A stretch of 64,000 bases of DNA from NCBI RefSeq assembly GCF_024323335.1, contig NC_066583.1, positions 416,404,031-416,468,030 of the forward strand, in the 5' to 3' direction. Positions 46,247 to 58,822 of the stretch are shown piece by piece. The number at the start of each line of letters is the position of its first letter. The stretch's first letter is position 1. The notes under the pieces are model-generated. The model did no database searches. It had not been told where the DNA came from and was given only the letters and a program-made list of their open reading frames with translations. The position numbers and the translations under genes were made by a program. Origin of the DNA: Lathyrus oleraceus. Lineage: Eukaryota; Streptophyta; Magnoliopsida; Fabales; Fabaceae.

Positions 46247-47599
46247 GGCAAAAGTTAGGGATTAAACGAATGACTGCGTTCTGAGTAGTTCTGAATCTCA
46301 TCTCATGTCAATGACTGGAAACTTTTGAAGGATAGGAAACAGTCCAATCACTCTTTTCAGAAAGCTGATCATCTGGAGGATCTTGAAGACGAGCAAGTCA
46401 TAACAGAATTGGAACCCAATAGAAATCCATTTCACATTGCCATTAGATTAATTTCTGTTTTTATCTTTTGTGCGATTACCTCTTTCCAGGGATTGCTTCC
46501 TGATGTAAATGCCAATTCAGAGGCCATTCAATCAATAAAATCATGTTATTCAGTATATCTCTGTTTTCATTTTCATTTTACTGTTTTGTTTGCAAAAATG
46601 ACGTCCGAATTTTTGATAAACATTGCATCATGAAACATAAGAGCTTTACAGGTACATTCTTAATAAACATTTAAAATTGTTGTAAATGTTAAGTGCTTTA
46701 GATCGTCTATTCAGAACAGGTACCCTCGAGGCATTTCCTTAAGGTTCCCAGCCGATGATCGCGAATGTTTTCCCCCAACAGTCGAAGTTGGTATCTTATC
46801 CCTGCAGAGCTGATCAGAGCATTGGATTCTTCGATCCCCAACAGGCTCTCACTGCTGTACCTCCCCCAAGCGGTTGTTTCAGAATATACACTCCCCAGTA
46901 GAGTTGACAGTGCCAGACTATATATCCCCAGCGGAGTTGACAATGCTAGACTGTATCTTCCCAGCAGAAGCAGCTGCTCCTTAGAGTTCAATGCCAAATC
47001 GATGATCTCGACGCCATATCCATGGTCTCTTTCCTTGAAGCAGAATCTCGGTACCGTATCGGTGTTTGCTTCCCCTGCTAAGTCGTCTCTCTCACAGATT
47101 ATGGTTGCCAGAACCACTATCACTTTCCCCAACAGCAGGTTTTCAGTGTCGTTGTCTCTCCAGTCAGAGTCTCGGTATTTCATCATTGCTAGAACACCGT
47201 GTGACGGGTCATTTCCCCACAGAGTTCTTTGCACTGTGCATCTCCAACAGCCTTGCCAGGGTCCAAAAGATGGTTATCATTTCCCCAGCAGATTCCCTTG
47301 CCTCGGCTTGGCATTCTACCCAGCATTTCGCATCCCTACATGTAGAATCATATTGCATTGCATCCTCCCAAATCGCGTAGCATTTCCATTTTCATGGAGC
47401 ATTACGCCATTGAAAAATTCAAACATACGCATGTAAGCATAAAACATTCTCGGTATCCCAAGTGATAAGCCAGAAGTTGTTTCTAGTACTCAAACTGAAG
47501 ATTGTTCATGACTTACCTTTACTATCCCCAACAAGTGTCATTGGCCCATGCGCCGCCTCTATTATCTTTCCCTATTTCTGCCGATGTTGACAGTTATGA

Positions 47600-48050
47600 A
47601 GTTTTTCCGGTATTCAGACCGAAGTGGCATTCAGGCCAGTTTTCCGATGTTCAGATCGAAGAAGTTTCCGACATTCAGGTCGATGCAACTTGTGGCATCA
47701 GGCCAGTTTCCGGTATTCAGACCGAAGTGGCGTTCAGGCCAGTTTTTCGATGTTCAGATCAAAGAAGTTTCCGATATTCAGGTCTATGCAACTTGTGGCA
47801 TTCAGGCCAATTTTCCGATATTTAGACCGAAGTGGCATTCAGGCCAGTTTCCGGTATTCAGATCGAAGTGGCGTTCAGGCCAGTTTTCCGATGTTCAGAT
47901 TGAAGAAGTTTCCGACATTCAGGTCGATGCAACTTATGGCATTCAGGCCAGCCTCTTGGTGTTCAGACCGATATTAATAATCTCATATCTTCCGATGTTC
48001 AGATCGAAGTCATTTCCAGTATTCAGACTGATGAGCGGCATTCAGGCCAT
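47600..48050 (+). repeat. Tandem array in F 3' region, period about 103 bp
   Basis: The phrase TTCCGGTATTCAGA begins at 47605, 47708 and 47849. Each period holds diverged sub-units built on TTCCGATGTTCAGATCGAAG and GGCATTCAGGCCAGT. Such 3' arrays in Ogre-type elements are a known source of satellite DNA. Confidence 0.75.
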
Positions 48051-48292
48051 GGTTATTTCTGTGTTACCATTTATTTTGGTACCCAGGTTAACATTCTTTT
48101 TCGGTATTCAGACTGACTCTCACCATACCAGACGGATTCTTCTTTCAAGACCACCACTTTGCCGATTCTGACAGGCATTGTTACTTCACTTCACTTCAGT
48201 GCAAATTTTCGGGCTTTTATTGTATTCAATCCCTTGATACCTCGAAAGTGCGAAAGCCGCTGCTATCTTCTTTTCGGGTCTCCAGTTGATTG

Positions 48293-48304
48293 AATAGGGG
48301 CAGC
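48293..48304 (+). promoter_or_regulatory. Polypurine tract of F
   Basis: AATAGGGGCAGC directly before TGTAATACC of the 3' LTR, matching AAATAGGGGCATC of the Ogre elements here. Confidence 0.7.
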
Positions 48305-48563
48305 TGTAATACCTCAAAATTTTCCCCCTCATTCATGCATTCATTTTTAGGTCATTTAACATTTCATATTGCATTTCATCATGTCAATCGGAATTAGATC
48401 CAAGAAGCTTGAATATCATCCAAGACACTTTGTGGGTCCTATCTGGGTGATCAGTCAACACAAGGGAATGGCTTGAGATACTTCCAACATGTTCAAATGA
48501 GGTCTATTCATCAGTCAAAACGTTAATCTTGAAGGAGCAAAAGTTTGTTCATGAGCTGTCATG

Positions 48564-48597
48564 CTCGCTAGGCGAGCAGAATGGGTCGCCTAGCGAG
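48564..48597. repeat. 12-base perfect inverted repeat in F LTR
   Basis: CTCGCTAGGCGA and TCGCCTAGCGAG flank a 10-base loop. A third CTCGCTAGGCGA stands at 48655-48666. It lies upstream of the TATA box. It is retained in E (39023-39056) and altered by one base in the 5' LTR of F (40013-40046). Confidence 0.85.
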
Positions 48598-48681
48598 TCC
48601 CAAGAAAAGCCACCAGAACCACCTACGCTCAGAGGAATTTCTTGAACTGTCATGCTCGCTAGGCGAAGCCCACGCGTTTTG

Positions 48682-48990
<309 letters not shown>

Positions 48991-50705
48991 TAACAGAAAA
49001 ATCTTGGACTTGGACCTCTCTCTTTTGAGCCCACAAAGTCACAAAAATCAGGTTATAAATTCTAGACTTCCATCTCCCAAAAAACCCTGGGAAAAAGATA
49101 GTGAGAGAAGAGCTAACAGAGTTCAGAGCAACCTCTAGAGACTGAAAGGAACTCATCTGCAAAGAGCCAATTCCATCTCATATAAACCCTCAGATTGCTT
49201 TGCAAACCCAACCGGGCAATTCAATTTCATTCGATCTCTCCAATCAGTTTTTTGTGAGGGCTCACACGACTCTTGAAAGGATAGCTTGCTTGGCATTCCA
49301 CTTTATTTGTGGGATACCATTTGGAGATTTATTCCGATTACCTGTATTGACTTGCTTTCTTTGATGGTGCCAGCTCGAGAGATCTCTGGGTTTCTTGCTT
49401 CTTTAGTTGTTATTACTTCGGATTTTTATCCGTGTGGTAGATCTCTTGATCCTTTATCTTTCCCGCATTTTACCGCTTTCTTAGCTGGAAGACCTCGATA
49501 GGAGGCAATGTTTTCTTTTGTTTGTTTACTTTTGTGCCCAAAGACCTCCAAGAAGAGGCATCAGTGCTAAATACCTCCACGAAGAGGCAATTGACGGATA
49601 AAAGGGATTAGTAATCAATCCCCCGTTATTCAGTGTGTCGTTCTTTATGCTCGTACTACGTGATGATGCTTCAAAACAAAAGCCCAAGATCTTTTGTCCG
49701 GTCAGTCAGTGGAGAGGGTTCCACCTTTCTGAATCCTCACTTTTTGTCATGAGCTCACCCTGTCCAGGGTTAAGAGCTATGAGGTCTTATCCTCATTACC
49801 CTTCTGATCTGCTCACCCTGGCGTTCAATGTCAGTGGTTAAGAGCCCATTTGATTACCTATTCCATGGCTTGTTTGTCGAGGTTGATATGACCCCTCTTG
49901 ACTAAAGCCCTACCCATGTAGGTTTGAGCCCCCTTGGTGGCATTTTACTTTATGCATGTTTGTTTTGTATGGTGTGATCGTCTCCCCATAGGATTGCTAG
50001 GCTTCGTATAGTCTCTCGTTTGCATGTCAATTAAGGTAGTACTGTTCCTTCGTCTAGGACTTCCTTTTTGCATGAGCATTCCTAAAACCCAAACAAACTC
50101 ATTGATTTTTCTTCTTCTAAGAACACGTAACTCCTTCTACTACAGGCGAGTAAGTCTCCAAAGGTCGAGCATCCGGTAGATTGCGTAGTAACGTCGTTCA
50201 TCTAAAAAACACAACCCTTAACCCGTAGTTAGCCGAACTACGGTTTGCTCTGATTCTCATTCCAGATGAGATACGTAGGCATAAGACGCGATGTCTTACC
50301 GAGCACACTCCTCTTCCATAGGTAGCCGAGCTACGAAAACTCTGATTCTCATATTCAGATGAGATACGTATGCAGTGGATGCGACATCCGTACGAGTCAT
50401 TTTCTTTTGACCCCCTCTTTTAGCAAATAGTACATTAGATAAACCCACACCCTTTAGACAAGAACAACAAGAGTGGATCCCATAGAGTACTACGGATGCG
50501 TAGGGGTGCTAATACCTTCCCTTCGCATAATCGACTCCCGAACCCAAGATTTGGTTGCGAGACCTTGTCTTTTCCTTTCCCTTTTCCAGGTTTACTTCGA
50601 GCGTTTCCTTTCCCTCCTTTGGGATAAATAACGCACGGTGGCGACTCTTCTGTCATTTCTTTCTCGCCGGTTATTTTTTCGCATCTCCTTTTTCAGGTTG
50701 CGACA

Positions 50706-50710
50706 CCGAG
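50706..50710. repeat. Target-site duplication CCGAG of F, right copy
   Basis: Partner of 39748-39752; also part of D's gag. Confidence 0.95.
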
Positions 50711-52601
50711 GAATCCACCACAGATCCCAGAACCACTTCCTTGGTGGTATAAACCCGAACTTCGCTGTGCTTTTCACTAGGGTGCACCTGGGCACGATAT
50801 TGAGAACTGTTATCCGCTGAAGTACGAGGTGCAAAAGCTTATGAAGAGTGGCATGGTATCTTTTGAAGACCGCGCGCCAAATGTGAAAGCTAATCCTTTG
50901 CCCGCTCATGGGAATTCCTCAGTGAACATGGTGGACGGCTGTCCAGGTGAATTCAAGGTTTTTGATGTCCGGTTTATCCGAAGATCTTTGGTGCAAATGC
51001 ATAAAGATATCTGTTTGGTGAGTTAATGTGAACATGATCACGATGGTTGTGATATTTGTAGCATGAACCCAATAGGGTGTGTTGTAGTGAAAAAGGACAT
51101 CCAGCGTCTGATGGATGAAGGCATGATATAGATTGTTCAAACCCGTCATATAAATGACGACGTGAATGTCATTGTGCCCGTTTTCAAACAACCAGAGCGA
51201 TTGGTGATTCAGTACGATAGCAACAGTAACTAGAAGTCAGCAATAGATCAGTTTCGCCGTTGGTAATACGGTTAGCGGGCCCAGTCCCGTATGCATCTGA
51301 TAAGGCTGTACCATATCAATACAATGCTACGATGATGGAAAATGGTCAAGAGGTCTCGTTGCCTACGACCAGTTCAGTAGTGAGCATTGCAGATGTTACG
51401 AAGGTGACCTGCAGTGGTTGAGTTTTTGGGCCGGTGATCCCGGAGAATAAAGAAAAATTGATTGCTGGTGAGAAGGCAGAGGTGCCTAATGTAGATCCAG
51501 TTGGTTGTCCAAGAGATAAGCCTGGTGAATCGAGTAATTTGAAAGCCAATAGTGATGATGATGAGGTACTCCGACTGATCAAGAGGAGTGAATCCAACGT
51601 GGTTGAGCAGTTGCTTCAGACCCCTTCTAAGATTTCCATGTTGTCTCTGCTTTTAAATTCTAAAGCACACAGAGAAGCACTCCAGAGAGTTCTTGAACAA
51701 GCATACATGGAGCAAGATGTTACTATGAATCAATTTGATCATATAGTGGCTAACATCACTTCATGCAATAATTTAAGCTTTTGCGATGAAGAACTCCCTG
51801 AGGAGGGAAGAAATCACAATCTGGCTTTGCATATTTCTATGAATTACAAAGAAGATGCTTTGTTAAATATGCTAGTTGACACTGGGTCGTCACTCAATGT
51901 GCTTCCAAAGTCAACAGTGTCAAAGTTATCTTACCAAGGAGCTCCCATGAGGTATAGTGGAGTAATTGTCAAAGCCTTTGATAGCTCGCGCAAGACAGTC
52001 ATTGGAGAAGTGGACCTTCCAGTCAAGATAGGTCCGAGTGACTTTCAGATTACTTTCCATGTAATAGATATTCACCCGGCCTACAGTTGTTTATTGGGAA
52101 GGCCATGGATTCATGAAGCAGGAGTTGTTACTTCCACTTTGCATCAGAAGCTTAAATTTGTCAAGAATGGCAAGTTGGTGATTGTGGGAGGTGAGAAAGC
52201 ACTGTTGGTTAGCCATCTGTCATCTTTCTCATATGTTAAAGTTAAGGATGATGTTGGAACTCCGTTGCTGCTAAGAAGAGAGTTAGGGCACCTATGTCCT
52301 CTCTAAAAGATATGCAGAGAATTTTTGAAGAAGGTCATGTTGATTTGTGGGGGCGTGTGGTAGAGGTCACCGACAACAAGGGAAGAACTGGTTTGGGTTT
52401 CTAGAAGGGCTCGTCAACCGTTAGATCTGAAGAGATGCAACCCAACTTCCGTAGTGGGGGGTTCATTCATGGCAATGAACAACACTTAGCTGCTGTGCTA
52501 GAGGATAGTGAAGAGGAATAATGAATCAACTTTGTGACGCATGGACAGACATGCAACAATTCGACTGCTGTTGATATTCCTGTTATTTTGCATTGATCTA
52601 A
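50711..52601 (+). pseudogene. pro: gag C-terminus and protease, element D
   Basis: It resumes where F interrupted: NPPQIPEPLPWWYKPELRC, then the zinc-knuckle region with a TAG at about 50779 (FH-stop-GAPGHDIENC), further stops near 51024, 51129 and 51231, then an open stretch 51434-52306 with protease motifs LVDTGSSLNVLPKST (near 51876) and SCLLGRPWIHEAG. A shift near 52265 moves the tail (SSLKDMQRIFEEGHVDLWG, VTDNKGRTGLGF) to another frame. It ends TAVDIPVILH near 52593, just before the TAA in the intron donor. Confidence 0.85.
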
Positions 52602-52852
52602 GTAATTGCTTTTATATTTTAAACTCCTTCTCCTATGCCTAAGGGAGAAGTGAACATTGTTTGGGCATTTTAAATTGATCATCAATAAAATTAATTATAT
52701 TCATCCGCATCTTTGATGTTTATTTTTACTTTTTGCTTTATTCTGAAAATGGTAATCACAAAAAACATAAATAAACAATATAATTTTCCATCTGCATAAA
52801 ATTTGGTCACAAATTCACTTCTGTAAAATCAAAATATCAAATCATTATGCAG
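52602..52852 (+). other. Predicted intron of element D
   Basis: Donor GTAATT at 52602 with the gag-pro TAA overlapping it; acceptor TCATTATGCAG ends at 52852 (251 nt). The acceptor is the same sequence as in A. Confidence 0.75.
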
Positions 52853-55800
52853 GTTGATTCCTAACCCAATTGAATACAATGATCCTTCTCCTTCTCCAAA
52901 TTTTGAATTCCCTGTGTTTGAAGCCGAGGAGGAAAGTGATGTAGAGGTGAGTGATGAATTATCTTGTCTTCTTGAACAAGATGAAAAGATTATTCAGCTG
53001 TTTGAAGAGCAGATTGAGCTAGTCAACTTGGGTTCCGAAGATGATGTGAAGGAAGTCAAGATTGGGTCTCGATTGTGTCCAGATGCTAAGAAGGGGTTGA
53101 TTGATCTTCTTCGAGAATATTCAGATGTGTTTGCTTGGTCTTATCAAGACATGTCTGGGTTGGATTCTGATATTATGGAGCATAGATTGCCGTTGAAGCC
53201 AGAATGCCTGTCAATCAAGCAGAAGTTGAGAAGAACGCATCCTGATATGGCTGTGAAGATCAAAGAGGAAGTTCAGAAGCAGATTGACACCGGTTTCCTT
53301 GTAACTGCTGAGTATCCGCAATGGGTGACCAATATTGTGCATGTGCCGAAGAAAGACGGAAAAGTCCGCATGTGTGTTGACTATAGAGATTTGAATAAAG
53401 CCAGTCCGAAAGATGATTTCCCGCTGCCACACATTGATATGTTGGTAGACAATACTGCTAAATTCAAAGTCTTTTCGTTTATGGATGGATTTTCCGGATA
53501 TAATCAAATCAAGATGGCACCCGAGGATATGGAGAAGACCATATTCATTACACCCTGGGGAACATTCTGTTATAGAGTGATGCCTTTCGGTCTAAAGAAT
53601 GCTGATGCAACTTACCAGAGAGCAATGACTACTCTTTTTCATGATATGATGCATAAAGAGATTGAAGTTTATGTCGATGACATGATTGCTAAATCAATTG
53701 ATGAAGAGGAACATGTTGAGCATTTGTTGAAGTTATTCCAGCATTTGAGGAAGTATAAGCTCCGCTTGAATCCCAATAAGTGTACTTTTGGTGTTCGTTC
53801 TGGTAAGTTGTTGGGCTTTATTGTCAGCGAGAAGGGTATTGAAGTTGATCCTGCCAAGGTCAAAGCAATACAAGAGATGCCTGCGCCCAAAACTGAGAAG
53901 CAAGTCAGAGGTTTTCTCAGTTGCTTGAATTATATTTCCATATTCATTTCCCACATGACTGCCACATGTGCGCCTATATTCAAGCTTCTTCGGAAAGATC
54001 AGTCTTGTGATTGGATCGAAGATTTCCAGAAAGCATTTGATAGTATCAAAGAATATTTACTTGAGCCTCCAATTTTGTCTCCACCTGTTGAAGGAAGACC
54101 ATCGATCATGTATTTGACTGTGCTCGAAGATAGCATGGGTTATGTTCTAGGTCAGCAAGATGAGACTGGGAAGAAATAATTTGCAATCTATTACCTCAGT
54201 AAGAAGTTCACCGACTGTGAGACTCGGTATTCTATGCGTGAGAAGACTTGTTGCACAATTGCTTGGGCTGCTAAGCGTCTGCGTCAATATATGTTGAATC
54301 ATACCACTTGGTTGATATCCAAAATGGATCTAATCAAGTATATATTTGAGAAGCCTGCTTTAACTTGGAGGATTGCTCGTTGGCAGATGTTGTTATGAGA
54401 GTATGATATCGAATACCGATCTCAGAAAGCAATCAAAGTTAGTATCTTGGCTGACCATTTGGCTCACCAACCAATTGAAGATTATCAATCAGTACAATAT
54501 GACTTTCCTGATGAAGAGATTTTGTATTTGAAAATGAAAGATTGTGATAAACCATTGCTTGGAGAAGGGCCAGAACCTGGTTCCGGTTGGGGCATGGTAT
54601 TTGATGGAGCTGTTAATCAATATGGAAATGGCATTGAGGCAGTAATCATTACTCCACAAGGCACACATCTACCATTTACAGCTAGATTGACTTTCAAGTG
54701 TACAAACAACATGGCAGAATATGAAGCTTGCATTATGGGGCTTGAAGAGGCCATGAATCTCAGAATCAAGTATTTGGATGTCTTCGGTGATTCTGCTTTG
54801 GTTGTGAATCAAATCAAACGAGAATGGGAGACAAATCTACCCGGTTTGATACCATATAGAGATGATGCGAGAAGGATTTCAACTTTCTTTACCAAGGTTG
54901 CGTTTCATCATATCCCTCGAGATGAGAATCAGATGGCAGATGCTCTTGCGAGGCATCAATGATTATAGTGAAGTATTGGAATGAAGTTCCCAATTTATCT
55001 GTGATGCACCTTGATAGGCTAACTCATATGTTTGCTGTTGAAGAGATCAAAGATGAGAAGTCGTAGTATTACGACATCAAGTGTTTCCTCCAAAGTCAGA
55101 TTTACCCACCTGGGGCATCTTTGAAAGACAAGAAGACTTTGAGAAGATTAGCCAGTAATTTCTACTTGAATGGTGATATATTGTACAAGAGAAACTTCGA
55201 CATGGTTTTGCTCAGGTACGTGGATAGATACGAAGCAGACTTGTTGATGACTGAAGTGCATGAAGGTTCCTTTGGTACTCATTCCAATGGACATGCAATG
55301 GCAAAGAATGTGTTGTGAGCAGGTTACTATTGGCTGACAATGGAATCTGACTGTTGCAAGTTTGTGAAGAAATGCCACAAGTGTCAAAGTTATGCTGATA
55401 AGATTCATGTTCCTCCGACACTATTGAATGTTATCTCTTCCCCATGGCCCTTCTCCATGTGGGGAATTGATATGATTGGGATGATTGAACCCAAAGCTTC
55501 GAATGGACATCATTTCATTTTGGTGGCAATTGACTACTTCACAAAATGGGTTGAAGCGGCATCATATGCAAATGTAACCAAGCAAGTTGTTGTAAGGTTT
55601 AACAAGAATCAGATCATATGCCGTTATGGTGTGCCAAGTAAGATCATTACCGATAATGGATAGAACTTGAATAACAATATGGTGGAAGCTCTTTGTAAAG
55701 ACTTCTAGATTGCATATCATAACTCTTCTCCCTATAGATCCAAGATGAATGGGGCTGTTGAAACTGCGAATAAGAACATCAAGAAGATTATCCAAAAGAT

Positions 55801-56311
55801 GGTTGTCACATATAAGGATTAGCATGAGATGCTCCCATTTGCTTTACATGGGTATCGAACATCCGTCCGCACTTCAAAAGGGGCAACCCTTTTCTCTCTT
55901 GTTTATGGTATGGAAGCAATGCTCCCTGTAGAGGTTGAGATTCCTTCATTGCGTGTGCTCATGGAAGCCAAGTTGACTGAGGCTGAATGGTGTCAAACCA
56001 GGTTTGACCAGTTGAATTTGATAGAAGAGAAGAGATTAACTGCCATGTGTCATGGTCAATTATATCAGCAGAGAATGAAGAAAGCTTTTGATAAGAAGGT
56101 CAAACCTCGTGTGTTCAGAGAAGGTGACCTTGTGCTCAATAAGATTTTGTCGTTCAAGCCAGATTCCAGAGGAAAATGGACTCCCAATTATGAAGGCCCA
56201 TATGTTGTCAAGAGAGCCTTTTCAGGCGGTGCATTGATACTTACAACTATGGATAGTGAAGAGTTCACTCGTCCTGTGAATGCAGATGCAGTCAAGAAAT
56301 ACTTCGCCTAA
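52853..56311 (+). pseudogene. pol: pol of element D: RT, RNase H, second RNase H-like domain, integrase (many breaks)
   Basis: The domain order and length are those of A. RT is open to 54179 with KVRMCVDYRDLNKASPKDDF and YVDDM. Breaks: TAA 54177; TGA 54396; a shift near 54950 inside ADALA of the second RNase H; TAG 55064 for a Trp; TGA 55316 for an Arg; TAG 55661, 55706 and 55820 in the integrase core. Integrase keeps D in WGIDMIG, D in IITDNG and E in NGAVETANK and ends D-A-V-K-K-Y-F-A at 56311. It cannot yield an active protein but shows how the parent was built. Confidence 0.9.
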
Positions 56312-56330
56312 AAAGGAAAAGAACAACTCG

Positions 56331-56479
56331 CTAAGTTGAAAACCCGAAAGGGCGGCTTAGGCAAAAATGAGCGTCTCAGTGGATTGAAAACCTGAAAGGG
56401 CGATTCAGGAAAAAATTAGAGACATAAAATAGAAAAGAATTTCCCGATAAGTTGAGTACCCCACCTTGGGGCAACTTAT
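56331..56479 (+). ncRNA. Array of three hairpins after the integrase stop, element D
   Basis: Hairpin 1 (56331-56360): CTAAGTTG with CGGCTTAG, AAAA bulge, CCC-GAAA-GGG. Hairpin 2 (56380-56407): TGGATTG with CGATTCA, CCT-GAAA-GGG. Hairpin 3 (56447-56479): ATAAGTTG with CAACTTAT, AGTA bulge, CCCC-ACCTT-GGGG. The third is fully Watson-Crick, and differs from A's third hairpin at paired positions on both arms. Confidence 0.65.
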
Positions 56480-57959
56480 GCAAAAATTATGGATTATGGC
56501 AAGTAACTGCATTCTGCTGATCTTCAGTGATTTTGAAGACTTGTTTGAGCACAAGGGTTGACGTTAGTTCATCTCCAGCAGCGGTCAAAAGCATAGTGGA
56601 AATCAAGATTTTGCAGAAGGATTAAGGATCATTTGTATTCAATGTACCCCTTTTTCATGTAAATTACCATTTTCAACTTTGTAAACTCTATGGAGTCTTG
56701 TCATTTACAGGCTACCATCCTATTAAATAAAGTTGATCCTTTATCCAAATTGTTTCTACTCTTATTTTACTTCAGCCAATAGTTTTAAATTTTATTATGA
56801 TCATTTTTGAAATTAAAATTTTAAATCAAAATCAAGTTTTCTTTAATATATAAAAGAAAAAACTTTTCCAAAGCAAGTAAAAATAATATCAACAGCATTT
56901 CAGTAAGAAGCAAGTTCTTAAGTACGAAGCATCTGAGGTTCCCCAAGCAGTTACTCTTCGGGTATCCCTAGACGTTTGTGTTAATTCAGTTCCTCGGCGG
57001 AATGTTTGACCCCCATTGGAGCTTATTTCTTTTTCCCCAGCTGAGTTGGTTGCGGCGTGTCCTTGTCCCCAACAGAGTTTCGACCTTCCCAGCGGAGTTC
57101 ATTTTTCTCAGCAGGTAGATCGTCTTCAGAAGATGTTTGATTTCCCCAGTAGATCGCCTTGGTGTGCCCACCAATCGTTGTATCTTTGCTCCCAGTCAGA
57201 GTTTCCTCCTGGTTCTTGAGCATCTTTTTTATTCTTCCCCAGTAGGGTTGTCTCCGATTTTTGGGGTGTTGACCTAAAATTCCCTACAGATTGGATGTTT
57301 TATCCTCAGCAGATCTCCTTCATCTTTCCCCAGCTAGGGTTAAGCCTTTGGGATGTTGATCTCCCTGTTCTCCAGCAGTTTGTCTCCATGATTTGTGGAT
57401 TGACCGAGGATTGTACCGGTGGTTCAATTTCTTTGTGACACCTTTGTATCCTTCGTGATCATTTTGTCAGCATAATCACCATATATAAACACGCATATAC
57501 ATTCATATAAATTCATGATTTGCATATCCTGCATCTTCATATTTGATTTGTTTGAGATTTTTCATTCTCTGTTATGGCGGTACTTTATCCCCATGCCAAA
57601 TTTGGTGTCTATCCTCTTTCAATTATAAAGTGTCAGCCCCTAAGCAGAAAAGACTTTAACCTTTCTCTGTTTCCCCACTGAGTTTGTTTCCTCATGGCTG
57701 AGTGGCATTTCAGTTTCCTCTCCAGCAATTTTTTTGGATGGAATTACTCCCCTTGAGTTATGTCCTTATTGGGTTGAGTCTTGATTGACCATTTTCTTTC
57801 TAGCTCTTACCTAGATAGATGTCTTGGTCCCCTAAGAGTCTATTACCCAGTAACTGGTAATATTCTTCTTAGCTTGTGGTTTGTTACTTCTTGCCCAATA
57901 CCCGACAAAAGTACCATTTTCCTCCTCAGCAGAATCCCTAGTGGATCTTTTCCTCGAAA

Positions 57960-58700
57960 AGTATATCCTTGATATGTTCATCCTAACCGATGACAGATAT
58001 CTTTTCTTCCCCCGTAGAGTCTATCCTTGATATGTTCACTTTAATCAGTGATGGATATTCTCTTCTTTGGTATTCTACCCAGTAAAAAGGTAGTTGTAAT
58101 CCCTATTTTGGTTCCTCAGAGAGTTAATCCTTGATATGTTCATCTTAAATGATGACGGATTTTCTTCTCCTTGTTTGTCTTTTACCCAGTAACCGGTAGT
58201 TGCAAATCCTAGTTTTTTCTTCTGTGCAGAGTCAATCCTTGATATGTTCACTTTAACCGGTGACGGATTTTTCTCTCCGATGGTGTTCTATCCAGTAACT
58301 GATAGATGTAATCCCTACTTTTATTCCCCATTTCAGAGTCTACCCTTGATATGTTCATCTTAACCGGTGACAGATTTTCTCTTTGATTGGTCTTCTACCC
58401 AGTAATTGGTAGTTGTAAATCCTACTTTTTCCCCTCACAGATTGAATCCTTGATATGTTCATCCTAACCGGTGACAAATTTCTCTCTTCGATGGCTTTCT
58501 ATCCAGTTTTCGATAGATGTAATTTCCCCTTTGTTGTTCAGTTGGTATATCCTTGATATGTTCATCCTAACCGATGAGGGGTATCCTCCTTAACATCCCC
58601 AGGAAAGTCTATCCATGATATGTTCATCTTAATCGGTGACGGATTTTCTTCCCTGTCGAGTTTATCCTTGATATGTTCATCCTAACCGATGACGGATACT
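57960..58700 (+). repeat. Tandem array in D 3' region, period about 105 bp
   Basis: CC(T/A)TGATATGTTCA starts at 57967, 58025, 58129, 58237, 58344, 58448, 58551, 58613 and 58666: spacings 58, 104, 108, 107, 104, 103, 62 and 53. Units also carry TAACCGGTGACGGAT and ACCCAGTAACCGGTAGTTG. The short spacings suggest a half unit of 52-62 bases. Confidence 0.85.
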
Positions 58701-58822
58701 CTCACCCTTGGTTTTCTGCCTAGTAACTGGTAATTGTAAATCCTATTGTCTGCAGTTTTCCCCGACAAGGCTATTCTTACCCAGTAACCGGTAATGAATA
58801 CTCCCTCTTGGCGATTCCCAGC

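Larger units (their letters stand above)
46247..48304 (+). other. 3' untranslated region of F
   Basis: After the hairpins there is pyrimidine-rich DNA with scattered CCCCAGCAGA / CCCCAACAG phrases (46760-47330), then the tandem array at 47600-48050. Open frames across this part (for example 46765-47436 and 47548-48171) follow the repeats, have no family resemblance and are not counted as genes. The polypurine tract GAATAGGGGCAGC is directly before the 3' LTR. Confidence 0.65.
56312..58822 (+). other. 3' untranslated region of element D, cut by G
   Basis: Hairpin array (56331-56479); a conserved stretch near 56640-56750 shared with A; pyrimidine-rich DNA with CCCAGTAACTGG phrases; tandem array (57960-58700). 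It ends at 58822 where G is inserted. D's polypurine tract and 3' LTR are therefore beyond the window. Confidence 0.7.

Noticed and set aside
46707..47436. Open frames of 175 (minus) and 223 (plus) residues in F's 3' region
   Set aside because: They overlap each other, are Ser/Pro-rich through CCCCAGCAG-type phrases and have no conserved counterpart in A or D.
47502..48171. Three overlapping plus-strand open frames of 107-207 residues
   Set aside because: They follow the tandem array, repeat the same peptide in several frames and have no known relatives.
57960..58700. Regularly spaced repeats resembling a CRISPR array
   Set aside because: The units are diverged and contiguous without unique spacers, lie in a plant retrotransposon 3' region, and no cas-like gene is present.
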